Shown piece after piece: positions 46,914 to 58,459 of a DNA stretch of 64,000 bases (the first letter of the stretch is position 1; each line of letters begins with the position of its first letter). The notes beneath the pieces are model-generated. The model did not search any database and was not told the origin of the DNA. It worked only from the letters and a program-made list of their open reading frames with translations. Where the stretch lies: NCBI GenBank assembly GCA_943138885.2, contig OW964567.2, positions 34,562,154 to 34,626,153 on the forward strand, in the 5' to 3' direction. The translations under genes and the position numbers were made by a program. This DNA is from Tholera decimalis. Lineage: Eukaryota > Arthropoda > Insecta > Lepidoptera > Noctuidae.

Positions 46914-49900
46914 CTGTAAATGCAATTTAGTACTATTAGCAAAGTATACACGGGTCTAGTTTAGTCGCTTTGGGCTATAAAAACGAGACTATTCAGAAAT
47001 AATTAGTATGAATGGTTGTGTAGTCATTAGGGCTTTCAGTCTCGATGCATTAGTGAGTCCCGGGAAAAAAAAAAGAGACTAGGTGTGGTCTCGAAATTCC
47101 CGGGAAAATAGAAACTTTCGAGACTATTTCAAAACTAGGTTTCTTATTTATAAGCTATGCAATTAGAGAGACAAATCAAGATATTTTAATCAAGTAGTTT
47201 CTTAAACAAATGCAAAAAAAAACCATTTGTTACAGTTTTTTTTTTTTCATTTTATTAGTGGGCACGTAAAAAACAACGGGCATTTAACCCTAATTTTGTT
47301 ACAAAAGTAACCCGCATTAGAAAAAGCTGTTTCTGCTTGTACTCTAGAGGGTTACTGCTTAGTACCACTTCGCGCAGGGATAGAACCTATCTGGCGTATC
47401 GACGTCACCATTTTGTTTTTTTTAATCACGGCGTATGATGAAAGTGTCGTATGTATGGCTAGAGGAACAAAAAATGTCCAGTAACACGGTACACCAAAGT
47501 ATCAAGTAAACGTTTGAAGGTAAACATCGACCATATAACTTCAACGAAAATCATTAAAAATAGACTCATTACGCGTCCATACACTTATTAGTATTTACCT
47601 TATTAGTCTAGCAGTACGACAAAACCGCTACTATAATTAATTATTTGCGTACTAAATCGCATCGTATCGCAATAAAACGCATGTCAAAAAATTTCACACG
47701 CGCGTGTTGGCTGTCTTTCATCCCACCGTATTATAAAATGAACAATAAGTGTTTTGGTATGTACATGTCTTTCTTTGGTACATGGATTAGGCTCGGCATC
47801 AAGAACCCCTATCTGACCTCCTGCTGAACTTATAGATTATGTAATATAGTAGTATTTATGATACGTGTTAGATATATTATAAATCTTTTAAAATATCACA
47901 TCTTAGTATTAATATTCACTTATGTTTGATATCATACTTACAGTTATAAATAAATGTTAACGTAAAACCTTATGCCTTTTGTTTAACTACTGCTTAAAAA
48001 CGTTTTCAAGCTGAGTAATATGTCACATGATCCGCCACGCGACATGTCGACTGCGTTTCATTGCGATGCAATTTAGTGGATAAATAATTATTTGTAGTAG
48101 TATTCTCGTGCTCCTAGTAGCGTGTAATGTACCTACTCTCTTTCAATAAACATTAGTAATCATAATCAACCTGAGAACGATTATTTAGATACAATCTGAT
48201 GCTTACAGGCACGTAATAAGTCTACTTTTAATGATTGTCGTTGTAGTCATATGTCGATGTTTACCTTCAAATATCTCGGTAAGGGTAGCATGTTACTGAT
48301 ATTGTTTGTTTCTAAAAAAAAAACAAAATGGCGGTGGGTCGACATGCCAGTCTTCATACAAAGAAGTTCAAACCCCTTTCAATTTAATCAGAATAATTCT
48401 ATAATTTAATCTTTATTGCAATCATAATTATGTGTTAACAAGATCTAATTATAAGTAGTAGCTCACATTGACCCTTTCGGGCACAGCAATTTACATTTAT
48501 AATAATATGTAGACAAAATCTGTGTTATTTGTCAATAAGGTTATTCAGCCTCCACAGATAATACTAAGCTTTACTCTATTCTCGACCGTGCTGCCATTGC
48601 CATATCCATAATAACAATAATAAAAATTTACTGTTGGTTTAATAAATTATTTAATACAGTTTTTATATTACTGAAGTCTCAAAAGTCTCGTTATTCCCGT
48701 GACCGAAGATGTTAGTCTCGAGTCTCGAAAATACTAAAAAATCGTCGAGACTCTCGAAATTTTCGAGACCGAGATTCCCGGGATGAAAGCCCTAGTAGTC
48801 ATAGTACGTATTATTACCAGTTCACTTAAAAAACAATAACATAATGTCAAAGACTATTTTGACTATAAATGTTTTCATTTTATTTCGAAAGATCCCGATT
48901 TTGACCTCCATCAATATTCAAGACATTTTTAGTCTGCCTGAAATTCTGTGTTTCCTGACAGCTATAACCTGGAGGTTTTTAAATCAATAGTTAATACATT
49001 ACTTCTATGTTTCACCACCATCTTATCACGTATGTATTGAAAAACCTACGGCATTAAGGCTGCCTTTATACCCAAGTGCATGAATTAAACATAAATTAAT
49101 TAATAAGTAACCTAATCATTCTTGACTTAAAGACCCCCCCACCCAAAAAAAATGTAAGTTGTTTTTTCATCAAGAAATGTTTGTTACTTACCGGTGTAGC
49201 GAACACTGTGAGCACGAACTTGGCCGGTCTGAAGGCCTGCAGCACGCGAGCGATCACCTCGTTGTAGCTGGACACCGGCACGTTGGACTCGAACGACACG
49301 TACGAGCAAGAGCGCTCCGGGGTTATGTGGATAGTCATGTAGCAGCCCTGCGGGGAGAAATATGCTCATTAGATATTTTGATACTAAATAGTGTTGAATG
49401 AGGGTAAAGGAACAGGTCCACTCATATCTGTGGGCCTTTTTCCTCAAAGGAGCATCACAGACATAAATATACATGGTTCTCATATGATTTGACCGGTACG
49501 AATTGTATGAACTTTAAAAAAGACATTGACCTGTGTGTGAGTTTCCTCAGGATAGTCGGTTAGAAAACACCGGACTCATCTAGTTTAAACTTAAAACGGA
49601 AAAAAATACTTATACACTTAACCAATATACAAAATACATAAATATATAATATCATTGAAAGGTTGATGTCATTGATCCATGTTTAGATCTTATCTCAGAA
49701 TTATTTATTATGTAAATTACGGTATATAAGGCTTTGCTAAACATAAGGTTGACAATGTCTATATGATGAATTAATTAATGATCCATAAGCGATTTAAATA
49801 CCTGATGACCCATAAACCAGACAAACATCTAGGATTCGCTATATAGATTTAACGAACATAACTGCAATATTGAATCTGGGGGAGTCTTAGTATGAGTTTA

Positions 49901-52900
49901 CAGTTACAGTTTACAGTTTATGAGTTTTATCTATTATGGTTTTCGAAAACTACCGCTTTGTCTCTTTCACAGTCGTCTACAAGTTTGGTGCATACATTTC
50001 AAACTCATAATAGCCCACTGGACTATTTACACTTAAATGAGTTATTAACACGTGTCGACAAATTACTAACTTTAGTCGTAATTGACTTTAAATTACATCT
50101 TTCTGACGCCATAATACTTACAAAATTATAAACATAATGATTTTTTTTTTGCGTGTTGCCCTTTACTCGCTGTCCGCATGCCCGCGCCTACGGTGGCCGG
50201 AGATCGTCGGCCGACGTCCGACGCCGTGGGCGTCTACCACTGCGGCTGGGCTGGAGGGAGGACGCCATCCTCTCCCTCACGCGGCCCGCCTCCTCCTTCG
50301 GAAGCATGACTGCTTCGCAGAAGGAGGCGACCGCTTCCCACTCCCTCTCGCCCCGCAGCATGGCCTCGACCAGTGCCGGGCGCGAGAGGTCTCCGCCTAT
50401 CGCCACCGTGAGGACACGTCGGTGCTCTGCCCAAGCGGGGCAGTCTTGCACCGTATGCTCTACGGTGTCCTCAGGGCGACCCTCGCAGTGGTGACACCCA
50501 GGCGTTTCCTCCTTTCCCATCAGACACAGGTACCTCCCGAAACTTCCGTGTCCGGTGAGGACCTGCGTCATGCGGTAGGTCAGGACGCCGTGACGCCGAT
50601 TTAGCCACTCCTCAAAGAGGGGTCTTACCGCCGCAATTGCGGCGTGCCCGACAAACATAATGCTAGTAAATAATTTATTCAGACAAGCTTCTGCTCGTGG
50701 CTTCGCTCGTGTTGCAAGGGCTTTTTTGTAGAATTATAATAGACTATGATACTTGCTGGTAATATAGATTTATATTATATAATAAATACCGATATATTTC
50801 TTACTGTGTTAATTTGTAACTTTAATTTATAATCAGCTTTACTATTGCTTTTTGTATGCTTATAACTCAACGTGAGGACTTGTTATTGGCTCTCTGGCGA
50901 CTATGTATTCCTCTTTTTATGTTTTTATTAGCTGTAAGTCGTCCATAAAACAAATAAATAATATTTTATTGAGGGTGCAATTAGAAACTACTTATGCCAC
51001 CCTTATCAATACAAACAATTATTACTTATGATTTAAATTCTAGGTTTGCTAACTTTTACAAGGTTCTTGCCTCCTTTGACAAAGGTGAAGCAAAAATACT
51101 GTTTTATCAGTCAACACGCACTCGGAAGCCAGTTGCATTACATTCCGGGCTACTGAGCTATAATGTGCTCAAGCGCTCGATCGTACCCGGCAATGAAGTG
51201 TAAACTTGCATGCAAGTTACTTGCATGTCGTGGTGGTACAAATGATGAGACAACTTACGGATGGTGTATCCTTATCTCCCTTTGGCAGCGAAAAGAAGAA
51301 TTGTACCATTAATATTTGTGTTTAAGACCAGGCAGTCCAAAATAATTTTCATGCAAGCTCCGCTCCCATGCAGCCCGGTTAGGCCGTTGTATACTAAACG
51401 CTAACGTAGCAGTAATAAAGTTGACTATCGCATGCGCTCTTTTACCATATTCGGGTTCGAAACTAAATGTCGTAAGTCTCAATTCTTATTTCGTTTATAA
51501 CTAAAGTAATAATTTATCTAGAGAAAAAATGTCCTAAATTTGGATAATAAACTATATTTTCTTACTGTCAATACTAATTTTAGACATAAAAGCTGAGTTA
51601 TCTTGATTAAATTTTGTATAATCTATAAAAAAGACATGAATCGAGCGAAAATGTTCCAATTACGAAACTGGTCTAGACATGTAAAGAAAAAGATCCAATA
51701 AACCATATACTCAAGTTCCATTTTGATTGCATCCGTGATTGTTTCAGAATATTAATGCAAAGTAACATACAATTTAGTGAGCTTCCTCTTAAAACTTAAA
51801 ATTAATGTTGTGTGCATTGTTTTAGTCATATTTTGGCGATGCTAGTTCTGTGTACTAATACGTTTTTAAGCTAACGTGGTCATTAGCAGTATCATTGGAA
51901 CTTAAAACGAGATTCGTCTGCTCATAAACGTCCACCTGCAATCGACTTCAGTACATCCGTGATCATGGCGCATGCAACGGTGCCGAAATATCGGCGAAAC
52001 TTGAAACAATAAATGCACATGGTAAATCTCGTTTTATGTTGTAATGATACTGTTTACTAATGTTATAGAGCAGAAGTTTTTTTTTTTTAATTTAATCGCG
52101 CTATTTTCGTAAGTACTGGGTGGATCTGGATGAAATTTGGTATAGAAGTACTTTGAAACAAGTCATGTTTTTATCGTGATAAGGCCAATGTAGCGTAGCC
52201 CCGCAAGACTGCTGCTTATTAGGAAGACTGATTGCTTAACTGATATGAATAAAATTCGGAGGACATAGAATAATATTGTTGGTATTGTACAGGCCAACAA
52301 TGGTCTAGCCGTCGTATTTGAAAAGTTACTGACCAATGACAATTTTCGCCTTTCATACAAGTAATTTTCTCAATCTTCAAATAAATTGATGCTTGTTATA
52401 AATTGTTCGCAATTGAGTGAGTTTAGATGCAATCTGTATTGTCATATATAATGGGATACTTATCTAGATTCAAATAAATGTATAACCTTGTTAGGCTGAC
52501 AGTTTAACTGAGATTACATCTGGAACTAACTGAGTGATGATGCCTCGATCCTGACTTGGATAATGCAGAAACTGTGTTGGTAGCATTACTACACTTCTAG
52601 AATTTAAGCTAATGTTTGCAATGATTTGTAGCAAACTAGCCAGAATAACGTATATTCGACTTTGAAAGTATGAGAGATAGGGGGAAAACTCTCCATCGTT
52701 CACAGAAAAGTGTCGATTCTCCGGTTAGACGCGTTTTTTGAAAACGGTTGCAGTCAGTATTTCTATATACAGGGTTTATCAGAATTCTGTGGTAAAGTTA
52801 AAGAATAATGTTCTGTATCAGATGTGCAGTACAAATAAAAATCACACACATACAATAATTACAGAACCTCTTTTCTTTGAAGCCTGTTAAAAAAGAAGAT

Positions 52901-55900
52901 ATTTCTGTAATACCCTGTTTATGTTCCATCTCACGATATTGTTATGTATGTTTCCATTCAACATTCAAGCATAATTATTTTTGGTATAGTATGTGTATGG
53001 TGGTATTAATGAATTTAGAAAAATATTAATTTTATTTATACATATTTGTAAGATTATACTTACATCTTTAGCAACTCCGTTCATGGAGTACCCACATGGA
53101 TCAAACAGGAAATCGTCTATGACCATTCCTGGTATAATCTTGTCTATGCCCGACTCCTGTAAACAAAACACATTGAACAAATTAGCATTATTTTTACTAT
53201 ATACTACGATTTTTTTTTAATTAAAGCCTCTTGCTATATATTTCAGCATATTTCATATCCACACTCACAAACGCACACTATACCAAACGCCACATAAACT
53301 TGGAATAAAAGTCATTGACCCTCCTACATATTTGTTGACTAATTTATTTCAAAAACGGAAATAAAGACAAATCTGTCTTGAATCCATATCTATCGCGACC
53401 CTTTACATTTTATAGTAATGAAAAACAGTTATTGCTTGTTTTTCGGGTATCTACGCAGAGATATTAGAAAAAGGTCAATGTACTTTATTTCCCGTTTATC
53501 TGGTACCTTGTATAACTCTCTCTCACACACACGCAAACACACTCTCTCACACACACACACACACCATGCATAATTATAGGTTTTTATGTTTAACTTTTTA
53601 TTTTAACTTTAATTTACGTACGATGATGTGATGTTCTTGACTTAAAGTTCCCTAGGTTATAGCTATTAGGAAACCAGACTTCGGCAGTGAGGGCGAAGTG
53701 CTAGTATGTTGCATATAAGCAACAATAGCTCCGGTATCGAACCCCACCCATTACAATTTTGCCCTGAGCCCACTCCGGACACAAGCATATTTAGCTTAGT
53801 TGGAGGGGTTAATAAAATTGCTGGTAATGTAATTTAATTTATAGTAATTTTGTTGCTTTTCTTCTTAGTCGTTTCACTCTTAACAGAGAGGTCGTAGTCG
53901 TCAATCAGGAATAGTTCGAGTGACAAGTTCTGCTATACGGCGCCATTCTTGTCGTACCGCAGCCTTTCTGGTACACTCATGGACAGGGCAATTTGTTGCC
54001 GCCTTTATTTGGTCTGTCCATCTCATTGGGGATCTACCGTTTGCTCTGGTACCTTCACCGTTTCTCTGCACTTCCAGACGATCCACGGAGTCATTGTTGC
54101 GTCGTGATACATGGCCAAAGTTAGGATGCTTGTACTATAGATGACAGGCGTCGTCTGATGCCGAGTTCATTCTGTATGAAAGATGCGTTCGTACGGAATC
54201 CTGTCCACGATCCATAAATGAAATGAAATATTTATTTTGTAAATTGGTTATAAATAACACGTCATGTTTTTTGCGTGTAAGTTTAGTTTAGCTAGATGAG
54301 GCCGGTGTTTCGTAACTGACTACTCTGAGAGGAAAGGAGTGACAGATAAAGTTGCAAACATTCTACGGAAATATGCCGTAAAAACTATCTTCATTCCGTT
54401 CAAGAAAGTCTCTCAGATGCTGCGTTCACCGAAGGACAACTTCCCTCTGGAAAAACCCAGTGTCTATAAAGTGGACTGCGGCTGTGGAAAGTCGTACATC
54501 GGTCAGACAAAACGTACCGTAGCTTGCACAATCTCGGAACACATTAGGGCGGTGAAAAATAATGATGTTCAAAAATCGGCAATAGCACAAAATCTTTTAA
54601 ACGCAGGATCGAACCATTGGATTGAGTTACATAACCCACAAGTCATCTCCACAGAACGCCACTATATACCAAGACTGGTAAGGGAAGCGATTGAGATTAC
54701 CAAATACGACAATTTCAACCGGGAGGATGGGTTTCAACTGTCGAGGGCCTGGAATCCAGTGGTTCAAATGTGTAAAAACCGAAAAAGTTCCGTAGAAAGT
54801 TCGCGAGTCGACACGGTAAGTTTTGTGTGTCGGGAACAGAATCGAGTGTTTAGTGATACATGTGACAGTGGTAGCGGTGTCGCTAACAGAAAACGAACGA
54901 GAAAGAGGGTAGCCCGATTTGTCTGCTCATAAACATCCACCCGAAATTACTTCAGTTCATCTGTGATCATGGCGCTTGCAACAGTGCCGAAATATCGGAA
55001 ACTCAAAACAATAAATACACTTGCTAAATATCCCGTTTTAAGTTCTAATGAAACTCAGAGTAGTTAGCTGGTAGCTAGCATATTGCTAATTCTCATTAAA
55101 AAAATGTTATTATCTCACCCGAGTAGCCGCCGCCGCGTCAGCTGAGTACTGCCTGGTGAAGATGTCCATGACAGCGGGCTCCAAGTCTGACATCAGGATC
55201 TCGATGGTCTGGTCGGGTTCTGACAAGCCAACGCCTTCGTTTGCATCGCTGTGCTCTTTCTCTAAAGCATCCACTGTGCCTGTTAAGGAAGAGTGTTCAT
55301 TAGATAATGGTTTTAAAGGAATATTTGAACTAGAATATAAGACTTAAGGAACGCACTGTGTTCCTGAGATAGAGACGTACAGGAAAGAGCTCTATTATTT
55401 TGTCAAATATTTGGTAGATGATTTTAGGTTTGCGTGTGACCATTTCACCAGTTGTCAGTGTTTATTTATTCATTTGAAACGCAAAAGTACAAAGGCATAC
55501 TAAATGCCTTAGACAGTCAACTACGGGTGGTAAACAGACATGGCAGGTGCATAAAAAATATAAGCTAAAGAAGTTTAGTATTCAAATAAACTTTTGTATT
55601 TATGATTTTGAAGTGTAGCGGCTAAATGATGAGGAACCGTTCCATTTGAACATTTCGGGGGTAATTCTTTATCCCCCGTATTTTATTAGCTGTTGAGGAC
55701 TGATAGGACTAAGTGTATATTATATAGGCATTATTCGTTGGTTAGTCTGCAGAATAAACCACCGTAGTTAGTACAGGAGGCCGAAACATTGACGTCCAAA
55801 AATAAAATTTAGGTCCTTCGGTATTTGGTATCGTGGGGAATCCGAATTACCCCCATGTCCATTCGCAACTTTTCATAGTTTTCGAGTGAAGATTTTTTTC

Positions 55901-56722
55901 AGCATTTTTAAGAACTTTAGACTAACCAATTTAAATAAAAAACGTAGAACACTTGGTCGAGAATAATTTGCAACTTTTTAGACGTCATGTTCCAGTGCCT
56001 TTGTAATGTTTGTATGAAGTAGAAATCTTATGCTGACAAGTACTGATTGTTAATCACAATAGACCCTCATTTATATTCGATACTTTCTCGTGTGTAAAGC
56101 AAGTTATTATCAGATTTGACAATAAATACAACATAAAAATATGACAACATACGGTACATACGGTACAGACTCGTCTAGGAGTACCAATACGAATGAGGAG
56201 AAGCGCGTACCTGAAGATGATATTATTAACGAGTTAATCGATTCATGAGAAAGACACTTATTAAAACACTAACTACAAATAATTATATTATAATAGTTGT
56301 TATTACAATATATAAAGCTATTATGAAAAGTGGTTTAAAAGTTGGGGTAGTTTTTGTTTTCGGAGAGGGAAATCAAATTACTACTCACACTCTGGGTGGA
56401 ACGGAAGGAAGTGTCAGACTTCTGTTGACTAATAACCCACTATAAACACAGAGGAATTTTGGGCAGTGGGCCTCCGATTAATATTAGCGGCATGATTGTT
56501 ATGACTGAACAGACATTGCTTCCTGATAAGGTTTTACAATATCACACCAAATTTCTCAACTGGTCTTTGCTCAAAATAGTTCCAAACTTTTGGCTAATAA
56601 AACGAATACATTGAATTATATTTACCTTCGAGCGGAAGCAGTGTGTACAGGTACCAGCAATCTTTCTCTGGGCCCATAATGTATGCGCGCCCATCACCGA
56701 AGAATGAATCCAGAAGTTTAAC
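46776..56722 (-). CDS. AMD1: S-adenosylmethionine decarboxylase proenzyme (gene span; last five exons, 5' end missing)
   Basis: Coding exons on the minus strand: 56722-56626, 55279-55119, 53156-53064, 49347-49192 and 46913-46776. All are GT/AG with matching phases, giving 214 residues plus TGA. The enzyme is a pyruvoyl-dependent decarboxylase that makes decarboxylated SAM, the aminopropyl donor for spermidine and spermine, in the cytosol. Family landmarks: DCWYLYTLLPLE, SEPDQTIEILMSDLEPAVMD, IPGMVIDDFLFDPCGYSMNG, YMTIHITPERSCSYVSFESN. The catalytic Ser of GYSMNG (codon 53085-53087) and His of TIHITPE (49327-49329) are present. The self-cleavage Ser that forms pyruvoyl and the catalytic Cys lie in the missing N-terminal third (about 120 residues), which is not visible up to 64000. 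The usual dinucleotide context SDGTYWTIH is DGCYMTIH here. Introns are 1.3-3.7 kb with transposons. Confidence 0.93.
47028..48794. mobile_element. hAT-type non-autonomous element, 8-bp target duplication, in the last AMD1 intron
   Basis: The ends TAGGGCTTTCA and TGAAAGCCCTA are exact complements. GTAGTCAT flanks both sides (47020-47027 and 48795-48802). Subterminal inverted blocks of GAGACT, CTCGAAATT and TCCCGGGA follow on both sides. 1767 bp with no transposase frame. Confidence 0.9.
49192..49347 (-). CDS. AMD1: AMD1 exon with catalytic His
   Basis: The acceptor is CTCCCCGCAG and the donor is GTAAGT. It is 52 codons, phase 0 to 0: GCYMTIHITPERSCSYVSFE then SNVPVSSYNEVIARVLQAFR and PAKFVLTVFATP. 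The TIHITPE His is the catalytic histidine. Confidence 0.94.
49485..49590 (-). repeat. Dispersed repeat (same as 14936-15045)
   Basis: CCGGTACGAATTGTATGAAC and GTTAGAAAACACCGGACTCA are shared. It lies in the AMD1 intron 49348-53063. Confidence 0.5.
50140..50660 (-). mobile_element. R1-clade LINE, ORF2 C-terminus (156 codons open) with poly(A)
   Basis: The minus-strand frame from 50658 to the stop at 50188 is intact: PLFEEWLNRRHGVLTYRMTQ, CHHCEGRPEDTVEHTVQDC (a C-x2-C-x9-H-x4-C cluster) and REWEAVASFCEAVMLPKEEA. It ends in a basic SGRRPRRRTSADDLRPP. The plus-strand TTTTTTTTTTT at 50141-50152 is the poly(A) tail. It lacks the long 3' UTR seen in the other copies, ending just after GGCCACCGTAGGCGCGGGCA. 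Intact reading suggests a recent insertion. It is sense relative to AMD1. Confidence 0.88.
51329..51440 (+). repeat. Dispersed repeat (partner at 63815-64000)
   Basis: CAGTCCAAAATAATTTTCAT, ATGCAGCC and CTAAACGCTAACGTAGCAGT are shared with the right end of the window. Confidence 0.7.
51893..52045 (+). mobile_element. Penelope-like 3' fragment with inverted ends
   Basis: CATTGGAACTTAAAACGAGA at left and TCTCGTTTTATGTTGTAATG at right are near complements. Between them are GATTCGTCTGCTCATAAACG and ATCATGGCGCATGCAACGGT, as at 54925-55045. Confidence 0.65.
53064..53156 (-). CDS. AMD1: AMD1 exon with catalytic Ser
   Basis: The acceptor is TTTGTTTACAG and the donor is GTAAGT. It is 31 codons: ESGIDKIIPGMVIDDFLFDP then CGYSMNGVAKD. 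FDPCGYSMNG is the near-invariant AMD1 motif that contains the second catalytic Ser. Confidence 0.95.
53720..53835 (+). mobile_element. tRNA-derived SINE fragment
   Basis: CCGGTATCGAACCCCACCCA (B box) and TTTAGCTTAGTTGGAGGGGT then TTGCTGGTAATGTAATTTA. Same family as 36737-36900. The A-box end is degraded. Confidence 0.6.
53885..54205 (-). mobile_element. Degenerate LINE C-terminus
   Basis: The minus strand reads SVDRLEVQRNGEGTRANGRS then PMRWTDQIKAATNCPVHECT and RKAAVRQEWRRIAELVTR, typical of RTE/CR1-like LINE ends (GRPPxRWxDQIK...AxDRxxWR). Upstream IRRRLSSIVQAS precedes a stop and frame change. A remnant. Confidence 0.7.
54339..54932 (+). pseudogene. Penelope-like element, GIY-YIG endonuclease domain (C-terminal part)
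   Basis: An open frame of 197 codons starting ADKVANILRKYAV-like (here TDKVANILRKYAVKTIF), then SVYKVDCGCGKSYIGQTKRT, SEHIRAVKN, KSAIAQNLLNAGSNHWI and RLVREAIEITKYDNFNREDG. VYxxxCxCGKSYIGQT is the GIY-YIG-type core of Penelope-like retroelements, with the CxC insertion these elements carry. The RT domain is absent upstream, so the copy is 5'-truncated. A 3' UTR with ATCATGGCGCTTGCAACAGT extends to about 55045. Antisense within the AMD1 intron 53157-55118. Confidence 0.88.
55119..55279 (-). CDS. AMD1: AMD1 internal exon
   Basis: The acceptor is CTTAACAG and the donor is GTGAGA. It enters after one base (completing a Gly codon) and exits in phase 0. It encodes TVDALEKEHSDANEGVGLS and then EPDQTIEILMSDLEPAVMDI and FTRQYSADAAAATR. 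DQTxEILMSxLxPAVMDxF is the family signature. Confidence 0.95.
55285..56620. other. AMD1 intron; MITE-like block and R1 trace
   Basis: A weak inverted pair TTCGGGGGTAATTCTTTATC / GGAATCCGAATTACCCCCA spans 55655-55860 and may be a degraded MITE. A short minus-strand R1 3'-UTR piece (TCTGGGTGGAACGGAAGGAA) is at 56385-56442. No exon. Confidence 0.45.
56626..56722 (-). CDS. AMD1: AMD1, first visible exon
   Basis: The acceptor is TGTTCCAG and the donor is GTAAAT. It is 32 codons plus one base: VKLLDSFFGDGRAYIMGPEK then DCWYLYTLLPLE. DCWYLYT is strongly conserved. Preceding exons are not found before 64000. Confidence 0.94.
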
Positions 56723-56906
56723 CTGGAACAAGTAATATAATATTTAGCTTTTATAAATAGGAGTTGAAGAAAAGGTGGCCCAGGCTGGAATATATTTGCG
56801 ATTTTTTTCCTAAGCAAAATGTGTACCTATATTGTTGTGAGTAAGTCAGCAAGAATAAGAACTTCAGGATACGATGGGACTCGACAAACAATATGCGTAA
56901 AAAACC

Positions 56907-57378
56907 CTATAAAAACTTTTTTGCAAAAAAATAAAACCGACTTCCATATCAAAACACTACAAAGCCAAAAATAATTTTAATTTCGGTAGTCGGTGTTATT
57001 GGTTTTGTATTTTCTTTTTTTTCACACCGCCTCCCGAAATTAAAATTATTTTTGGCTTTGTAGTGTTTTGATATGGAAGTCGGTTTTATTTTTTTGCAAA
57101 AAAGTTTTTATTTTCGCGCTTTTTAGTGGGTCAATTTGTATAATATAAAAGCCAAAATGTCAACTACAAAAAACTAAAAACGCGCGAACAAAAAACACAA
57201 TATAGAGTAACCGAAAAGATCATCAAGGTAAATATTTTTTTTAGACTTTTGTTAATTTTTCAGAAACGGCTTGTTCGATGTCGATAAAATTTTCATGGGA
57301 CCATTTGGGAAGTATACCCTTTCCAACAAAAAAAGAATTTTTCAAATCGGTTGGCGAGCGACGGAGCTATGCCCGAAC

Positions 57379-57409
<31 letters not shown>

Positions 57410-58457
57410 CATCCGAATTGAGAACCTCCTCCTTTTTCAGAAGTCGGTTAAAAATAAATAAAGTATTTCTTCATAGATTCTACTTGGAGAACTTGATAAA
57501 CTAATGGTATTCAGACCATATATGTATATTCAATAACGTTTAAGCTGTAATTAAATGTAACCGAGTCTGTATCTATACTAATATTATAAAGAGGTAAAAT
57601 TTGTAAGTTTGTATGTATGGGGTAATCTCTGAAACTACCGAACCGATTTTGAAAATTCTTTCGCTTACATGTAGCTGCATTATCCCTGAGTGCGATAGGC
57701 TATAAATTATCTTTATATCATGCATATTAGCCGAGCTATTATAATCTTTGTCAAGCAAGTCGGGGACGGGATCCCGTGGAATATTTTCGACTTCTACGCG
57801 GACGAAGTCGCAGGTAGAAGTTAGTCATTTAATATACGAGTAATGTCTAATCTTGTGATTGTAAAATTGAATGTAAAATCTTGTGATTATGTAAGTACTA
57901 AGCCTGTATATGAAGATTTGATTTTTAACCGACTTCTAAAAAAGGAGGAGGTTCTCAATTCGGATGTTTGTATTTTTTTTTTTTTTTTTTTTATGTTTGT
58001 CCACGCATAACTCCGTCGCTTGCCAACCGATTTGAAAAATTCTTTTTTTGTTGGAAAGGGTATACTTTCCAAATGGTCCCATGAAAATTTTATCGAATTC
58101 GGACGAGCCGTTTCTGAAAAATCAAAAAAAGTTGAAAAAAGTAATTTACCTTGATGATCTTTTCGTTTACTCTGCATTGCGTTTTTTGTTCGCGCATAAC
58201 TCCGTCATTTACGAATCGATTTGGAAAATTCACTGACCCACTAAAAAGCGCGAAAATAAAAACTTTTTTGCAAAAAATAAAACCGACTTCCATATCAAAA
58301 CACTACAAAGCCAAAAATAATTTTAATTTCGGAAGGCGGTGTGAAAAAAAAAGAAAATACAAAACCAATAACACCGACTACCGAAATTAAAATTATTTTT
58401 GGCTTTGTAGTGTTTTGATATGGAAGTCGGTTTTATTTTTTGCAAAAAAGTTTTTTG
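56907..58457. repeat. Two dispersed-repeat copies in inverted arrangement with palindromic outer blocks
   Basis: Outer blocks 56907-57120 and 58250-58457 are each palindromes of ACCGACTTCCATATCAAAAC and its complement around TTTCGGTAGTCGGTGTTATT. Inner halves (57220-57450 and 57920-58150) carry the same unit in opposite orientation: CATGGGACCATTTGGGAAGT, ACTCCGTCGCTTGCCAACCG, GAACCTCCTCCTTTTTCAGA. A(n)/T(n) runs (57386-57410, 57970-57990) mark each unit. Between them are unique sequence and a Helitron. Confidence 0.75.
57572..57825 (+). mobile_element. Helitron-like (Lep1-type) element
   Basis: TCTATACTAATATTATAAAG start and ACGCGGACGAAGTCGCAGGT then AGAAGTTAG end. The CTRR end is degenerate. 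Confidence 0.65.
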
Positions 58458-58459
58458 GT

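Larger units (their letters stand above)
50700..53055. other. AMD1 intron, mostly without recognisable features
   Basis: Contains 51329-51440 (copy of the block at 63815-63920) and a Penelope 3' end at 51893-52045. A possible mariner-like fragment with ACAGGGT/ACCCTGT ends lies at 52765-52915. No exon found. Confidence 0.4.

Noticed and set aside
46246..46930. Several GC-rich frames on both strands around 46246-46930
   Set aside because: They are shadows of the GC-rich minisatellite and the antisense of the AMD1 last exon.
50137..50604. Plus-strand frames of 113-155 codons
   Set aside because: They are antisense to the intact R1 C-terminal frame with its CCHC cluster on the minus strand.
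52765..52915. Mariner-type MITE with ACAGGGT ends
   Set aside because: Only seven bases match at each end and no clear TA duplication; kept as a possibility only.
53920..54144. Plus-strand frame with hydrophobic residues
   Set aside because: The minus strand encodes the recognisable LINE C-terminus GRSPMRWTDQIK; the plus frame is a shadow.
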